A DNA stretch of 53,506 nt from NCBI RefSeq assembly GCF_009296175.1, contig NZ_VOSK01000021.1, forward strand, positions 1 to 53,506, in the 5' to 3' direction. The position numbers were made by a program, and so were the translations under genes. The stretch comes from Microvirga tunisiensis (GTDB taxonomy: Bacteria; Pseudomonadota; Alphaproteobacteria; Rhizobiales; Beijerinckiaceae). The notes beneath the pieces were generated by a model. That model worked only from the letters and a program-made list of their open reading frames with translations. It had not been told where the DNA came from and did no database searches. Shown here in pieces: positions 19,202-30,436 of the stretch (the stretch's first letter is position 1; each line of letters begins with the position of its first letter).

Positions 19202-19824
19202 GAATGGCTCTCGATGGAGGTTATGCGAAGAATCCTGGCCTCAGGATCGGTCAGGCTTGGCAGGATCTCTGCCTCGAATGTCCACTTTTTCCGGGCCTCG
19301 GTCAATTCAATCTCGGCGTCGCGCCCCTTGGGAAACAGGCCCATTGTCCCCGCTTTCAACAAGGGCTCGGTCCAATCCAGCAGCATAGGGAGCGACGCCA
19401 GGGCGCGGGCCGAGACCACATCCGCCTTGCCGACGAAGCCGGGCACCACGGTTTCGAGCCGCGCTTCGTGCACCTTGGCCGGGGCTCCCGTCAGCCGTGC
19501 GATGTGACGGAGGAAGGCGCATTTGCGCGAATTGCTCTCGACGAGGTGGACCTGGAGCCCCCTCTCCGCTCCCGCGATGGCGAGCACGAGACCGGGAAAT
19601 CCGGCGCCGGCGCCCAGGTCGAGCCAGGTTTCGGCGTCCGGCGCGAGGTCCAGAAGCTGGAGCGAATCGACGATATGACGATCCCAGATCCGGTCGAGCG
19701 TGGCCGGCCCGACGAGGTTCTTGATCGCCTGCCAGCGGCGAAGTTCGCGCTCCAGCAACTCGAGCTTCTCAAATGTTTCACGTGAAACATTCAGGTCCGA
19801 TGCGGTGATCATGGCCGACTTCAT
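19198..19824 (-). CDS. rsmG: 16S rRNA (guanine-527 N7) methyltransferase RsmG
   Basis: Methylates G527 of 16S rRNA with SAM. The Rossmann-fold motif is LDLGAGAGFPGLVLAIAG and the substrate region is LVESNSRKCAFLRH...RLETV. The start at 19824 overlaps the mnmG stop (TGATG), giving [21 protein letters not shown]. The codons for NVSRETF are formed by a perfect parS site (19774-19789), so the protein sequence here is partly dictated by the centromere. Length 208 residues, normal. Confidence 0.95.
   Translation of the reverse strand: MKSAMITASDLNVSRETFEKLELLERELRRWQAIKNLVGPATLDRIWDRHIVDSLQLLDLAPDAETWLDLGAGAGFPGLVLAIAGAERGLQVHLVESNSRKCAFLRHIARLTGAPAKVHEARLETVVPGFVGKADVVSARALASLPMLLDWTEPLLKAGTMGLFPKGRDAEIELTEARKKWTFEAEILPSLTDPEARILRITSIESHS
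19774..19789. promoter_or_regulatory. parS centromere site 1 (inside rsmG)
   Basis: TGTTTCACGTGAAACA, an exact match to the universal chromosomal parS palindrome, extended by AA...TT on each side. It is coding sequence of rsmG and lies about 1.4 kb from the parB start. Confidence 0.95.
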
Positions 19825-21707
19825 CACGACAGCGACTCGGCCGCACGGCTGTTTCGGTTCGTCGACCTGCGGGCATGGGCGGCGAGCAACGTCAGGGCCG
19901 CCGGCGTGATGCCCTCGATCCTCGCCGCCTGACCCAGGGTCTTCGGACGGATCAGGTCGAGCTTGGCCTTGATCTCGTTCGACAAGCCGGGAAGCCCCTG
20001 GAAATCGATGCTCTCCTCCAGAACCACACTCTCGTCACGGCGATAGGCGGCGATGTCCGCCTGCTGGCGGTCGAGATAAACCGCATAGGTGGCATCCGTC
20101 TCCAGCCGTTCCCGCACGGGTATGCTCACGGCTGACAGGTCGGGCCACACCTGTGTCAGGTCGTTCCAGCCGACGCTCGGATAGGACAGAAGCTGATAGG
20201 CCGAGCGGCGAATGCCGTCCTGGTTGAGTTCCAGGCCGTGGCGGGACCCTTCCTGAGGCGTCAGGGTCAGGGCGTGCAGCCGCTGCCGCGTCTCGCGGAT
20301 CTCGTCCTGAGAGCGCCGGAAATGCGCCGCGCGCTCGGAGCCGACGCAGCCGAACTCCATGCCTTTGCCGGTCAGGCGCTCGTCCACATTGTCGATGCGC
20401 AGGCTGAGCCGGTATTCGGAGCGCGACGTGAACATGCGGTAGGGCTCGCTCACCCCGCGGGTGATCAGGTCGTCGATCAGCACACCGATATAGGATTCGG
20501 CCCGGTCGAATACGATGCCGTCCTGGCCGCAAGCCCGGCGTGCCGCATTGAGGCCTGCGACAAGACCCTGGGCCGCCGCTTCCTCGTATCCGGTCGTTCC
20601 ATTGATCTGGCCGGCCAGAAAGAGGCCCTGCACCGCCTTGGTTTCGAGCGCAGCATTCAGGTTGCGTGGATCGACGTAATCGTACTCGATGGCATAGGCC
20701 GGCTGGAGCATCCGCACCTGCTCCAGGCCCGGAATGTGCTTCAGGAAAGCGAGCTGCACCTCCTCGGGCAGGGAGGTCGAGATGCCGTTCGGATAGACGG
20801 TGACGTCGTCCAGGCCCTCCGGCTCGAGAAAGATCTGGTGGCCGTCCCGGTCGCCGAAGCGCACGACCTTGTCCTCGATGGACGGGCAGTAGCGCGGTCC
20901 CCTGCCCTGGATCTCGCCGGAATACATGGCCGAGCGATGCAGATTGTCCCGGATCAGCTCATGCACCTTGGCCGTGGTGCGGGTGATGCCGCACTCGATC
21001 TGCGGGTTCGCAATCCGGGTCGTGAGCAGGGAGAACGACACCGGCTCGTCGTCGGCCGCCTGCTTGTCGACGCCGGCCCAGTCGATGGTGCGGCCATCGA
21101 GGCGGGGCGGGGTGCCGGTCTTCAGCCGTCCGAGGGTGAAGCCGAGCCGCTCGAAGCTCTTCGGCAGGCCGAGCGAGGGACGTTCGCCTATGCGACCGGC
21201 CGGGATCTTCTTCTCGCCAATATGGATCAGCCCCGACAGAAAGGTGCCGGTGGTGATGATTACGGCTGCGGTTGCGAGCACACGGCCGTCCGTGAGCAGG
21301 AGGCCCGTGACGCGGCCATCCTGGACGACGAGATCGTCCGCCTCCCCTTCCACGACGGTCAGATTCGGCGTCTGCAGCAGCTCACCCTGCATGGCGCGGG
21401 CATAGAGCTTGCGGTCGGCCTGGGTGCGCGGCCCGCGGACCGCCGGACCCTTGCGCCGGTTGAGCAGGCGGAACTGGATGCCGGCCCGGTCGGCGATACG
21501 GCCCATGACTCCGTCGAGGGCATCGATCTCACGCACGAGATGGCCTTTACCCAGGCCGCCGATGGCCGGATTACAGGACATGGCGCCGACGGTCGACAGT
21601 TTGTGCGTGACCAGGACCGTGCGCGCGCCCATGCGGGCCGACGCGGCGGCCGCCTCGGACCCCGCGTGGCCGCCTCCCACGACGATCACATCGAACACCT
21701 GACTCAT
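19824..21707 (-). CDS. mnmG: tRNA uridine-5-carboxymethylaminomethyl modification enzyme MnmG (GidA)
   Basis: FAD-dependent partner of MnmE that makes the cmnm5 group on wobble U34. The FAD Rossmann motif is [19 protein letters not shown]; the family segments [49 protein letters not shown] and ARRACGQDG follow. ATG 21707 with GGAGATCAAC just upstream was chosen. 627 residues, normal. It overlaps rsmG and is separated from mnmE by 320 bases containing parS site 2. Confidence 0.96.
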   Translation of the reverse strand: MSQVFDVIVVGGGHAGSEAAAASARMGARTVLVTHKLSTVGAMSCNPAIGGLGKGHLVREIDALDGVMGRIADRAGIQFRLLNRRKGPAVRGPRTQADRKLYARAMQGELLQTPNLTVVEGEADDLVVQDGRVTGLLLTDGRVLATAAVIITTGTFLSGLIHIGEKKIPAGRIGERPSLGLPKSFERLGFTLGRLKTGTPPRLDGRTIDWAGVDKQAADDEPVSFSLLTTRIANPQIECGITRTTAKVHELIRDNLHRSAMYSGEIQGRGPRYCPSIEDKVVRFGDRDGHQIFLEPEGLDDVTVYPNGISTSLPEEVQLAFLKHIPGLEQVRMLQPAYAIEYDYVDPRNLNAALETKAVQGLFLAGQINGTTGYEEAAAQGLVAGLNAARRACGQDGIVFDRAESYIGVLIDDLITRGVSEPYRMFTSRSEYRLSLRIDNVDERLTGKGMEFGCVGSERAAHFRRSQDEIRETRQRLHALTLTPQEGSRHGLELNQDGIRRSAYQLLSYPSVGWNDLTQVWPDLSAVSIPVRERLETDATYAVYLDRQQADIAAYRRDESVVLEESIDFQGLPGLSNEIKAKLDLIRPKTLGQAARIEGITPAALTLLAAHARRSTNRNSRAAESLS

Positions 21708-21878
21708 GTTGATCTCCATGCCGGAGCCGCGGATCCAGAGGTGGAGTGCACCTCATGGAACCGGTCCGACGCTCGCTTTCCAGCCGAACACATCGTCCGG
21801 CGCGGAAAACCGAAAACACTTTCTCGCGCGATAGGCTTGGATCTAAATCCCGACGGGACAGAGGTCAAAAGGGCAAAA

Positions 21879-21894
21879 TGTTTCACGTGAAACA
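21879..21894. promoter_or_regulatory. parS centromere site 2 (mnmG-mnmE gap)
   Basis: A second exact TGTTTCACGTGAAACA, in the non-coding gap 21708-22027. That gap holds no gene I can support. Besides parS it has an 8-bp inverted repeat (CTGTTCAC 21924-21931, GTGAACAG 21971-21978) and no recognisable DnaA box cluster. Confidence 0.95.
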
Positions 21895-22027
21895 TTTCGG
21901 GCCCGACCTCGCTTCTGCACATCCTGTTCACAGGCTGTACCCATCCGATTCAGCATTGTTCCACCGATTCGTGAACAGCCGAAAATCAACTCTCGCCGAT
22001 TCGATTCAGGGTTACCGCAGGGACCGG

Positions 22028-23338
22028 TCATTTCCCGATGCAGAAGTTGGAGAACAGGCGGTCCAGCACATCCTCCACGTCGACCCGCCCGGTGATCTCG
22101 CCAATGGCACGCGCGGCAAGCCGCACCTCCTCAGCCGCCAGTTCGAGCGGTCCATGGCCGACGAGCATGGTCCGAGCCCGCTCCAGGGCCGCATGGGCGC
22201 GCTCCAGGGCCTTGCGGTGACGCTCGCGGGTGAGGATGGCATCACCCTGCCCCATCAGCGCCGAGGCCTCCTCCTCCAGACGGGCGATCAGCTCCGGCAA
22301 CCCCTCCCCGGTCGCGGCCGCGATCGTCAGATCGCAATCGTGCGGGACCCGATTCAAATCCGACTTCGTGCCTACCCTCAGAAGACGTTGAGCCTGAGGT
22401 GGTTCACTCTCCTCGCCTTCCGGCGGCACGAGCCAAAGCACGAGATCCGCATCCTGCGCCCGGGCCCGGGCCCGGGAGACGCCCTCCTGCTCGATCATAT
22501 CGCCGCTCTCCCGCAGGCCCGCCGTATCGACGATGATCACGGGTAGGCCGCCGAGATCGCAATGGACCTCGATCACGTCGCGGGTCGTGCCGGCAATCGG
22601 CGAGACGATCGCCACGTCCCGTCGGGCGAGTGCATTCAACAGGGTCGACTTGCCCGCATTGGGCGGGCCTGCCAGCACGACGGTCAGACCCTCGCGCAGG
22701 CGCTCGCCGCTGCGGTTCGCCATGGCCCGTCCGATCTCGCCCCGCACCCGGTCGATCATCTGAAGGATCTCCTGCTCCAGATCCTCCGGCACGTCGCCCT
22801 CGTCGGAGAAATCGAGGCTCGCTTCGAGCAGCGCCAGGACGTGCAGCACGCTCTCGCGCCAGTTCTCGGCGGCGTTCCCGAGCCGTCCGCCGAGCTGGCG
22901 CATGGCCTGCCGGCGCTGCGCCTCGGTCTCGGCATCGATGATATCGGCGAGGCCTTCGACCTGGGCGAGGTCCATGCGCCCGTTGAGAAAGGCGCGGCGG
23001 GTGAACTCGCCGGCTTCCGCCGGGCGGCAATTGTTGATGACGCCGAGGGCGCGCAGCACCGCGGCCCGGGTCGCCAGCCCGCCATGGATCTGGAGCTCGG
23101 CCTGATCCTCGCCGGTAAAGCTCCCCGGCCCCGGCATCCACAGGACGAGGGCCTGATCGAGGGGTTCGCCGGTCGTCGGGTGCTTCAGCGTCCGCACGAC
23201 CGCGCGCCGGGGCTCGGGCTCCCTTCCCGTCATCCGCTCCAGCACGGTGCGGCTCTCCGGTCCGCTGATCCGGATCAGGCACACGGCGGCGCGGCCGTGA
23301 CCGGAGGCAGTGGCGAAGATGGTGTCGTCCGAACGCAT
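22028..23338 (-). CDS. mnmE: tRNA modification GTPase MnmE (TrmE)
   Basis: Dimeric GTPase working with MnmG on U34 of tRNAs. The tetrahydrofolate-binding N-terminal domain (TIFATASGHGRAAVCLIRISG, GSFTGEDQAELQIHGG) is followed by helices and the inserted G domain: G1 GPPNAGKSTLLNAL, G2/G3 AGTTRDVIE and VDTAGLRESGD, G4 GTKSDL. The terminal CIGK is the catalytic CxGK. ATG 23338 (MRSDDTIFATASGHG) is the family start; 436 residues. It is upstream of mnmG on the same strand but 320 bases away. Confidence 0.96.
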   Translation of the reverse strand: MRSDDTIFATASGHGRAAVCLIRISGPESRTVLERMTGREPEPRRAVVRTLKHPTTGEPLDQALVLWMPGPGSFTGEDQAELQIHGGLATRAAVLRALGVINNCRPAEAGEFTRRAFLNGRMDLAQVEGLADIIDAETEAQRRQAMRQLGGRLGNAAENWRESVLHVLALLEASLDFSDEGDVPEDLEQEILQMIDRVRGEIGRAMANRSGERLREGLTVVLAGPPNAGKSTLLNALARRDVAIVSPIAGTTRDVIEVHCDLGGLPVIIVDTAGLRESGDMIEQEGVSRARARAQDADLVLWLVPPEGEESEPPQAQRLLRVGTKSDLNRVPHDCDLTIAAATGEGLPELIARLEEEASALMGQGDAILTRERHRKALERAHAALERARTMLVGHGPLELAAEEVRLAARAIGEITGRVDVEDVLDRLFSNFCIGK

Positions 23339-23461
23339 GAGGCTGAACCTCGTGAGGAGAAGAGGATTTAAGGTTGATGAAGTCTTAAAACCTGAAGCGC
23401 GGTCAGGATCGGTTCTGATCCGAATCGATCGAACTTGGAAGCCTTCGCCGGAGCAGACATG

Positions 23462-25492
<2,031 letters not shown>

Positions 25493-25518
25493 ATCAAGTG
25501 TGAGAACTTTCTTCCCAA

Positions 25519-25714
25519 TGTCATCACCGGCCTTGTGCTGGTGATCCCGATGCGAGTGGTACGGAGTTCTTCGAAGCCGGATGGCCTGGTCAAGCCCGGC
25601 CATGACGAGGAGGGTGTCAAACCCGGCCGGAGCGCAGCGAAGGGGAAGGGAATCCATAGCGCTGAGCGTGCGGCTGGATCCCCTTCCCGGTCCTGCGGAC
25701 CGCCGGGGATGACA
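25519..25714. repeat. Two dispersed repeats head-to-tail
   Basis: The gap 25493-25727 has no gene. 25519-25605 is a copy of the ATGTCATCACCGGC...CATGACGAG palindromic family. 25617-25714 is a copy of the family ending CCCTTCCCGG...CGCCGGGGATGACA seen at 12808 and 42555. Together they fill nearly the whole gap between the DUF255 gene and the converging Lrp gene. Confidence 0.75.
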
Positions 25715-25727
25715 GCGGAGCGCTTAC

Positions 25728-26237
25728 TCAGCAATCGGGCTCGCGTCTTTCGGCCTCGCGCTTGAGATGCGTCAGAGGCAGAACCGCGTCGGATTTCACC
25801 CGGGTGAGGGCGAAGTTGGAGCGAATGTCGCCGATCATCCGCAGGACCAGGAGCTTCTCCGTCAGGAATTTCTCATAGGCCTTGAGATTGGCCACCACGA
25901 TCTCGGCGATGAAATCGGCCGTGCCGGACACCATGTGGCAGGCCACCACCTCCGGCATGGCGGCGAGCGCCTGCTGGAGCGCCTGCGCGTTGTCGCGGGA
26001 ATGCTTCTCGACCTTGATCTCGACGAAGACCGTGAGGCTTAAGCCCACCGACTCTCGCTCGAGGACGGCCCGGTAGGTGCGGATGAAGCCGTCGCGCTCC
26101 AGGCGCCTGACCCGCCGCAGGCAGGGCGAGGGCGAGAGGCCGACCTGATCGGCCAGTTCCTGGTTGGTCAAGCGCCCGTCAGACTGAAGCGCATTCAGGA
26201 TCCGCAGGTCGATGGCATCGAGATCGATAAAGGGCAT
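25728..26237 (-). CDS. Lrp/AsnC-family transcriptional regulator
   Basis: Amino-acid-responsive regulator, 169 residues. HTH: DLDAIDLRILNALQSDGRLTN start, QVGLSPSPCLRRVRRLERDG recognition helix; effector (RAM) domain: VEIKVEKHSRDNAQAL and VVACHMVSGTADFIAEIV. ATG 26237 (MPFIDLDAIDLRIL) is the family start. It faces away from a DMT-family exporter over 132 bases, an arrangement typical of Lrp-type control of amino-acid efflux; control of that exporter is an inference. Confidence 0.92.
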   Translation of the reverse strand: MPFIDLDAIDLRILNALQSDGRLTNQELADQVGLSPSPCLRRVRRLERDGFIRTYRAVLERESVGLSLTVFVEIKVEKHSRDNAQALQQALAAMPEVVACHMVSGTADFIAEIVVANLKAYEKFLTEKLLVLRMIGDIRSNFALTRVKSDAVLPLTHLKREAERREPDC

Positions 26238-26369
26238 GGCTGCGCGAACCCCGCTTTCACGCAATTTTCTGCCAAGAATGCGCAACCTTCAAGCCGAACT
26301 TCGCAAGGACGTGCCCTGGCCTGAAAGCCTATGCTCAGGGTTGCTCAGGGTTGCTCACGGAGGCTTGCC

Positions 26370-27305
26370 ATGTCCGATCTTGCTTATCCCCCGTCTCAGG
26401 CTCAGACCCGCCCTGCCCTGACCGGCTGGCTCGCGGCGCTCGCCACCGTCACGATCTGGGCCGTCTGGGCCGTCGCGACCCGCCATGCGGTAACGCATGA
26501 TCTGCCCCCGGCCGCAATCGGCCTGTTGCGGTTCGGAGTCCCTGCCCTGCTGCTGATCCCGATCAGCTGGCGGACCGGCCTGTTTCCGAAAGGGCTCGGT
26601 TTCCGGAAAGGCCTCGGGCTTCTCGGGTCCGGTGCGCCATTCTTCCTCATCGTCGCGCTCGGCATGCAGTTCGCCCCGGCGGCCGAAATCGGTCCGCTGT
26701 TGCCGGGCACCATGCCGCTCTTCGTGGCGCTGATCGGCTGGCTCGTCTTCGGCGAGCGGCTCGGGCGATTCAGGATCGCGGGCTTCGCCCTGATCCTCAT
26801 CGGCGTCGCCTGCATCGGCGGCTATGGCCTGCTGTTCGCCGGCAACGGCGCCTGGCGCGGACATGTTCTGCTTTTGAGCGGCGCCTGCTTGTGGGGGATC
26901 TACACCCACGCCTATCGCCGCAGCGGATTGTCCGCCCTTCAGGCCGCCGCCCTGATCGGATTGTGGTCCTTCCTCATCCTTCTGCCCTTCGGCGCCCCGT
27001 CACTGGTGCGTGCGCTCGGCGACGGATTGGCCGGACCCGTGATCCTGCAGGCTGTCGTGCAGGGATTTTTCTCGGGCGTCGCGGGCGTCGTTCTCTACGG
27101 ACTCGCGGTCGACCGTCTCGGCGCCTCGCGCGCAGCCGCCGTCTCGCCCCTGTCGATCGTGATGGCGGCTGTGATCGCCGTTCCCGTCCTCGACGAGATC
27201 CCGGATCGCGCAGCATTGATCGGGATAACATTGGCGACGTTCGGCGTTGTGCTGGCAAGCGGCGTCTTCAGCCGGTCTGCGTCGAAGGGATCGACGAGGA
27301 CCTGA
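26370..27305 (+). CDS. DMT-family (EamA) transporter
   Basis: Inner-membrane exporter of the drug/metabolite superfamily, 311 residues with about ten hydrophobic helices in two EamA repeats. The first repeat has WAVWAVATRHAVTHDLPPAAIG...PLLPGTMPLFVALIGWLVFGERL; the second has VVLYGLAVDRLGASRAAAVSPLSIVMAAVIAVPVLDE. ATG 26370 has CACGGAGG upstream. Substrates in this family are amino acids or metabolites; divergence from an Lrp regulator suggests an amino acid. Confidence 0.9.
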   Translation: MSDLAYPPSQAQTRPALTGWLAALATVTIWAVWAVATRHAVTHDLPPAAIGLLRFGVPALLLIPISWRTGLFPKGLGFRKGLGLLGSGAPFFLIVALGMQFAPAAEIGPLLPGTMPLFVALIGWLVFGERLGRFRIAGFALILIGVACIGGYGLLFAGNGAWRGHVLLLSGACLWGIYTHAYRRSGLSALQAAALIGLWSFLILLPFGAPSLVRALGDGLAGPVILQAVVQGFFSGVAGVVLYGLAVDRLGASRAAAVSPLSIVMAAVIAVPVLDEIPDRAALIGITLATFGVVLASGVFSRSASKGSTRT

Positions 27306-27339
27306 GGACGCCCACGTTGGACAGGGCGCAGGAGCGACG

Positions 27340-27438
27340 ATGTTCTTTTTCTTCTCGAACCGGCTGGGCTGCGCAGGCTCGCTCCTGATCTCCGCCGTCC
27401 TGACCGTGATCGTGCTGGCGCTCATGGGTGTGTTCTGA
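27340..27438 (+). CDS. Small single-pass membrane protein (32 residues)
   Basis: An ATG at 27340, preceded by GGAG at 27331-27334, opens a 32-residue ORF beginning MFFFFSNRLGCAGSLLISAV and ending LALMGVF. It is one hydrophobic helix (about residues 10-30) after a positively charged turn. It starts 35 bases after the DMT transporter and could be cotranscribed. I do not know a function; similar tiny SNRLGC-type proteins may be widespread in Rhizobiales, which I have not checked. Confidence 0.5.
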   Translation: MFFFFSNRLGCAGSLLISAVLTVIVLALMGVF

Positions 27439-27499
27439 CGTCGGGAGAAGTCAGCGCGTCCTTCCGGAAACGACACCGTCTCTGTCACGCGCTTTCCCG

Positions 27500-27590
27500 C
27501 CATGGCCGGCCCAGCGCCGGCCGTACCGATCCGAAAAAGCGTCGCATCTCTCCCAATCGGGATCACCGGGACAAGCCCGATGATGACGAG
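27500..27590. repeat. Dispersed palindromic repeat (GGGATCACCGG...GATGATGACG family)
   Basis: CATGGCCGGCCCAGCGCCGG, then CCAATCGGGATCACCGGGAC and GATGATGACG, as at 35566-35654. The adjoining 27605-27660 has a fragment related to the CCTTCGAGAC repeat. The rest of the 27439-27737 gap holds the rho terminator. Confidence 0.7.
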
Positions 27591-27670
27591 GGAAGCCAAT
27601 CTCCGACTTCATCGTCATGAGCCGCAAAGCGGCTGTCTCAAAGGAGGGTCCAGACTGCGCAGGAAACGAC

Positions 27671-27711
27671 GCCAAATGAAAAGCCCCACCCTCCAAGTCG
27701 GAGGATGGGGC
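27671..27711 (-). terminator. Intrinsic terminator of rho
   Basis: On the minus strand a 12-bp stem (GCCCCATCCTCC / GGAGGGTGGGGC, one G-U pair, plus-strand 27683-27711) with a five-base loop is followed directly by TTTTCATTT. It lies about 27 bases after the rho stop codon. Confidence 0.88.
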
Positions 27712-27737
27712 CCATTGTCGGATACGGAATTTCCGGA

Positions 27738-29003
27738 TCAGGTGTTCATCGAATCGAAGAAGTCGCCGTTCGATTTGGTCTGGCGCAGCTTGTCGAGCAG
27801 GAACTCGATGGCGTCGACGGTGCCCATTGGGTTGAGGATGCGGCGCAGCACGTACATCTTCTTGAGCGTGTCGCTCGGCACCAGCAGCTCTTCCTTGCGG
27901 GTACCGGAGCGGGTAATGTCGATCGCCGGGAAGGTGCGCTTGTCGGCGACCTTGCGGTCCAGAATGATTTCCGAGTTGCCGGTGCCCTTGAACTCTTCGA
28001 AGATCACCTCGTCCATGCGCGAGCCCGTGTCGATGAGCGCGGTCGCGATGATGGTGAGCGAACCGCCCTCCTCGATGTTGCGCGCCGCACCGAAAAAGCG
28101 CTTCGGGCGCTGCAGGGCGTTGGCGTCGACACCGCCGGTGAGCACCTTGCCGGAGGACGGCACCACCGTGTTGTAGGCACGTCCCAGGCGGGTGATCGAG
28201 TCGAGCAGGATGACCACGTCGCGGCCGTGCTCCACGAGGCGCTTGGCCTTCTCGATCACCATTTCGGCCACCTGCACGTGACGGGTCGCCGGCTCGTCGA
28301 AGGTGGAGGCCACGACCTCGCCCTTCACGGAGCGCTGCATGTCGGTCACTTCCTCCGGCCGCTCGTCGATGAGCAGCACGATGAGGTAGCACTCGGGATG
28401 GTTGGTGGTGATCGACTGCGCCACGTTCTGCATCAGCACGGTCTTGCCGGTGCGCGGCGGCGCGACGATGAGCGCGCGCTGGCCTTTGCCGATGGGCGAG
28501 ACGATGTCGATGATGCGCGGCGAGAAGTCTTTTCGCGTGGGATCAGCGATCTCGAGATTGAAGCGCTCGTGCGGGAAGAGCGGCGTCAGGTTGTCGAAAT
28601 GAACCTTGTGCCGGATCTTCTCCGGATCCTCGAAATTGATCGTGTTGACCTTGAGCAGCGCAAAATAGCGCTCGCCTTCCTTGGGGCCGCGGATCGGGCC
28701 GTCCACCGTGTCGCCGGTGCGCAGGCCGAACTTCCGGATCTGCGAGGGCGAGACATAAATGTCGTCGGGACCGGGCAGATAGTTCGAATCGGCCGAGCGC
28801 AGGAAGCCGAAGCCGTCCTGCAGTACCTCGACGACGCCGGCGCCGATGATTTCCACCTCGCGCGCCGCCAGCTGCTTGAGGATGGCGAACATGAGCTCCT
28901 GCTTGCGCATGGTGCTCGCATTCTCGACCTCGAGCTCTTCGGCGAAGGTGATGAGTTCAGTGGCGGATTTGGATTTCAGGTCTTGAAGTTTGATTTCCCT
29001 CAT
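27738..29003 (-). CDS. rho: Transcription termination factor Rho
   Basis: Hexameric RNA-dependent ATPase that releases RNA polymerase at unstructured C-rich RNA. The 421 residues have the N-terminal helix bundle, the cold-shock-like RNA-binding domain ([25 protein letters not shown]), Walker [29 protein letters not shown], the Walker B region [16 protein letters not shown] and the R-loop [21 protein letters not shown]. The start [12 protein letters not shown] is the family start. Its leader (29004-29214, no gene) is long enough for autogenous control, which is known for rho in other bacteria. Confidence 0.97.
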   Translation of the reverse strand: MREIKLQDLKSKSATELITFAEELEVENASTMRKQELMFAILKQLAAREVEIIGAGVVEVLQDGFGFLRSADSNYLPGPDDIYVSPSQIRKFGLRTGDTVDGPIRGPKEGERYFALLKVNTINFEDPEKIRHKVHFDNLTPLFPHERFNLEIADPTRKDFSPRIIDIVSPIGKGQRALIVAPPRTGKTVLMQNVAQSITTNHPECYLIVLLIDERPEEVTDMQRSVKGEVVASTFDEPATRHVQVAEMVIEKAKRLVEHGRDVVILLDSITRLGRAYNTVVPSSGKVLTGGVDANALQRPKRFFGAARNIEEGGSLTIIATALIDTGSRMDEVIFEEFKGTGNSEIILDRKVADKRTFPAIDITRSGTRKEELLVPSDTLKKMYVLRRILNPMGTVDAIEFLLDKLRQTKSNGDFFDSMNT

Positions 29004-29214
29004 CGGGGAACACTCTCGGGGTAAAATCGCGGGCAGATGGGCTGTACGCGGAGGAGATTAAGGGAAACGTCGACAGGGCCGCTCAGTTCACGAGGGTGAC
29101 TTGAGAGAGCCCTGAGGGCCCCTGCGGCGCACCTGTCTTTGAGGAAGAGGATTCTTATTTAGCCCTATTCGGGCCAAGGCTCAAGACCTCGCGTTCAAAA
29201 ATGCGAAGAGGTTT

Positions 29215-29941
29215 TCAGGGCCTGCCCTGGCGGTGCCAGATTCTGAGATCGCCCACGGCCTCGAAACCGTTCCGGCACGCCACCGCGAGATCCGATCCCG
29301 TCTCGTAGCCAACGGGAGGCAGCCCGGGAAACCGGTTCGAAGCGAGCGTCGTCAATCCCTGCCAAACCTGATCGACAGCGTCTGCCGGGCCGAAGACGTT
29401 GGAGAGACCGACAACCCCGGCATCCCCGATTCAGGATGCCCCCGCCCACGATCACGCCGTCCCATAGGAGCGAGGCAAAGACGATATTGGGGTCGCTCAG
29501 AAGCTCCGGCCTGAACGGTCGCGCATCCGATCCCGTCTCGGGACCGGCCCACGCCCGCTCCCAGGCCGTCAGCTCCGTCTCGCTCGCGACGATCGCAAGA
29601 TCATCCGGACCGATGTTCCCGGCAGGGGATTCGAGGAAAAGCCATTGCGCATCGAACAATACCTCGAAGCCCAGACAGGACAGCTCCAACCGGTTGAAGC
29701 TGTCCTTGATGGCCCAGCCGCGCTGGTGATCCGACGCGACCAGGGCAGTCACCACATCGACGAGGTCGGCTTCCGCCGCAGCATCGGCAAGCGTCACCGC
29801 ATCCGGATAAAACCGGGGGGTGCCGTGCCGGTTGAACCAGAGGCTCGCCTGAAACTCACCCGGTCCGCCATTCACGCGGCAGACGGCATCGCACCAGAGA
29901 GCATTGTTGCGGGCAGCCTGTACGACGGGATCGTTCTTCAT
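29215..29941 (-). pseudogene. GNAT-like acetyltransferase-type protein with a one-base insertion
   Basis: From ATG 29941 the product (MKNDPVVQAARNNALWCDAV) runs about 170 residues to VIVGGGILNR, then leaves frame. The natural continuation, GVVGLSNVFGPADAVDQVWQ ... PPVGYETGSDLAVACRNGFE ... GDLRIWHRQG, is in the next frame and stops at 29217-29215. Removing one G from the run (plus-strand CCCC at 29424-29427) gives ILNRDAGVVGLSN and an intact product of about 241 residues. The end resembles the C-terminal part of a GNAT fold (GYE..., GF...VG.LRIW), but I cannot name the family. It follows hemJ, separated by a 15-bp tandem repeat. Confidence 0.7.
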
Positions 29942-29954
29942 CGAAGCGGCCCAT

Positions 29955-30014
29955 GAGGCTGAGATCAGAGAGGCTGAGATCAGAGAGGCTGAGATCAGAG
30001 AGGCTGAGATCAGA
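29955..30014. repeat. 15-bp tandem repeat, four perfect copies
   Basis: GAGGCTGAGATCAGA occurs four times without change at 29955-29969, 29970-29984, 29985-29999 and 30000-30014. The last unit includes the hemJ stop codon (30010-30012). In the frame of the downstream GNAT-like gene the repeats would read LISAS four times, but no start codon precedes them. Confidence 0.95.
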
Positions 30015-30435
30015 ACGGCTTCACGATCACCAGGATCACGATGCCGATCATGAGGATCGTCGGGACCTCGTTGATCATTCGGTAGAACTTCGCCGGGCGC
30101 GTGTTCTTGTCGGCGGCGAAATCCTTCACGGTCTTCGACAGGAACCCGTGCACGCCGGACAGGATGAGCACCAGGAGCACCTTCGCGTGCAGCCAGCCGG
30201 AGGTGTACCAGCCGCCCTGCCAGACCAGGATCAGGCCGAGGATCCAGGTAAGTCCCATGGCCGGGTTGATGATCGCCTTGAGCAGGCGACGCTCCATGAT
30301 CTTGAACGTCTCGGACTGGATCGAGCCCTTCGGCACGTCGCTGTGATAGACGAAGAGACGCGGCAGATAGAGCATGCCGGCCATCCACGCGATGATGGCG
30401 ATCACGTGGAACGCCTTGATCCAAAGATACAACAT
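30010..30435 (-). CDS. hemJ: Protoporphyrinogen IX oxidase HemJ (CopD/UPF0093 family)
   Basis: Membrane enzyme oxidising protoporphyrinogen IX to protoporphyrin IX in haem synthesis. The 141-residue product has four hydrophobic helices and the conserved residues FHVIAIIAWMAGMLYLPRLF, LLKAIINPAMGLTW and WLHAKVLLVLILSGVHGF, including the His thought to bind haem. ATG 30435 lies one base after the hemE stop, so hemE-hemJ are cotranscribed. HemJ replaces HemG/HemY in most alphaproteobacteria. Confidence 0.93.
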   Translation of the reverse strand: MLYLWIKAFHVIAIIAWMAGMLYLPRLFVYHSDVPKGSIQSETFKIMERRLLKAIINPAMGLTWILGLILVWQGGWYTSGWLHAKVLLVLILSGVHGFLSKTVKDFAADKNTRPAKFYRMINEVPTILMIGIVILVIVKPF

Positions 30436-30436
30436 G

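Noticed and set aside
20238..21890. A 550-residue plus-strand frame across mnmG
   Set aside because: Antisense shadow; mnmG has the FAD and tRNA-binding motifs.
21708..22027. The mnmG-adjacent gap as the chromosomal origin, as in E. coli
   Set aside because: It holds a parS site and an inverted repeat but no DnaA box cluster; the hemE gap is the alphaproteobacterial location and has DnaA and CtrA boxes.
29955..30014. CRISPR-like direct repeats
   Set aside because: The four 15-bp units are contiguous with no spacers, so this is a minisatellite, not an array.
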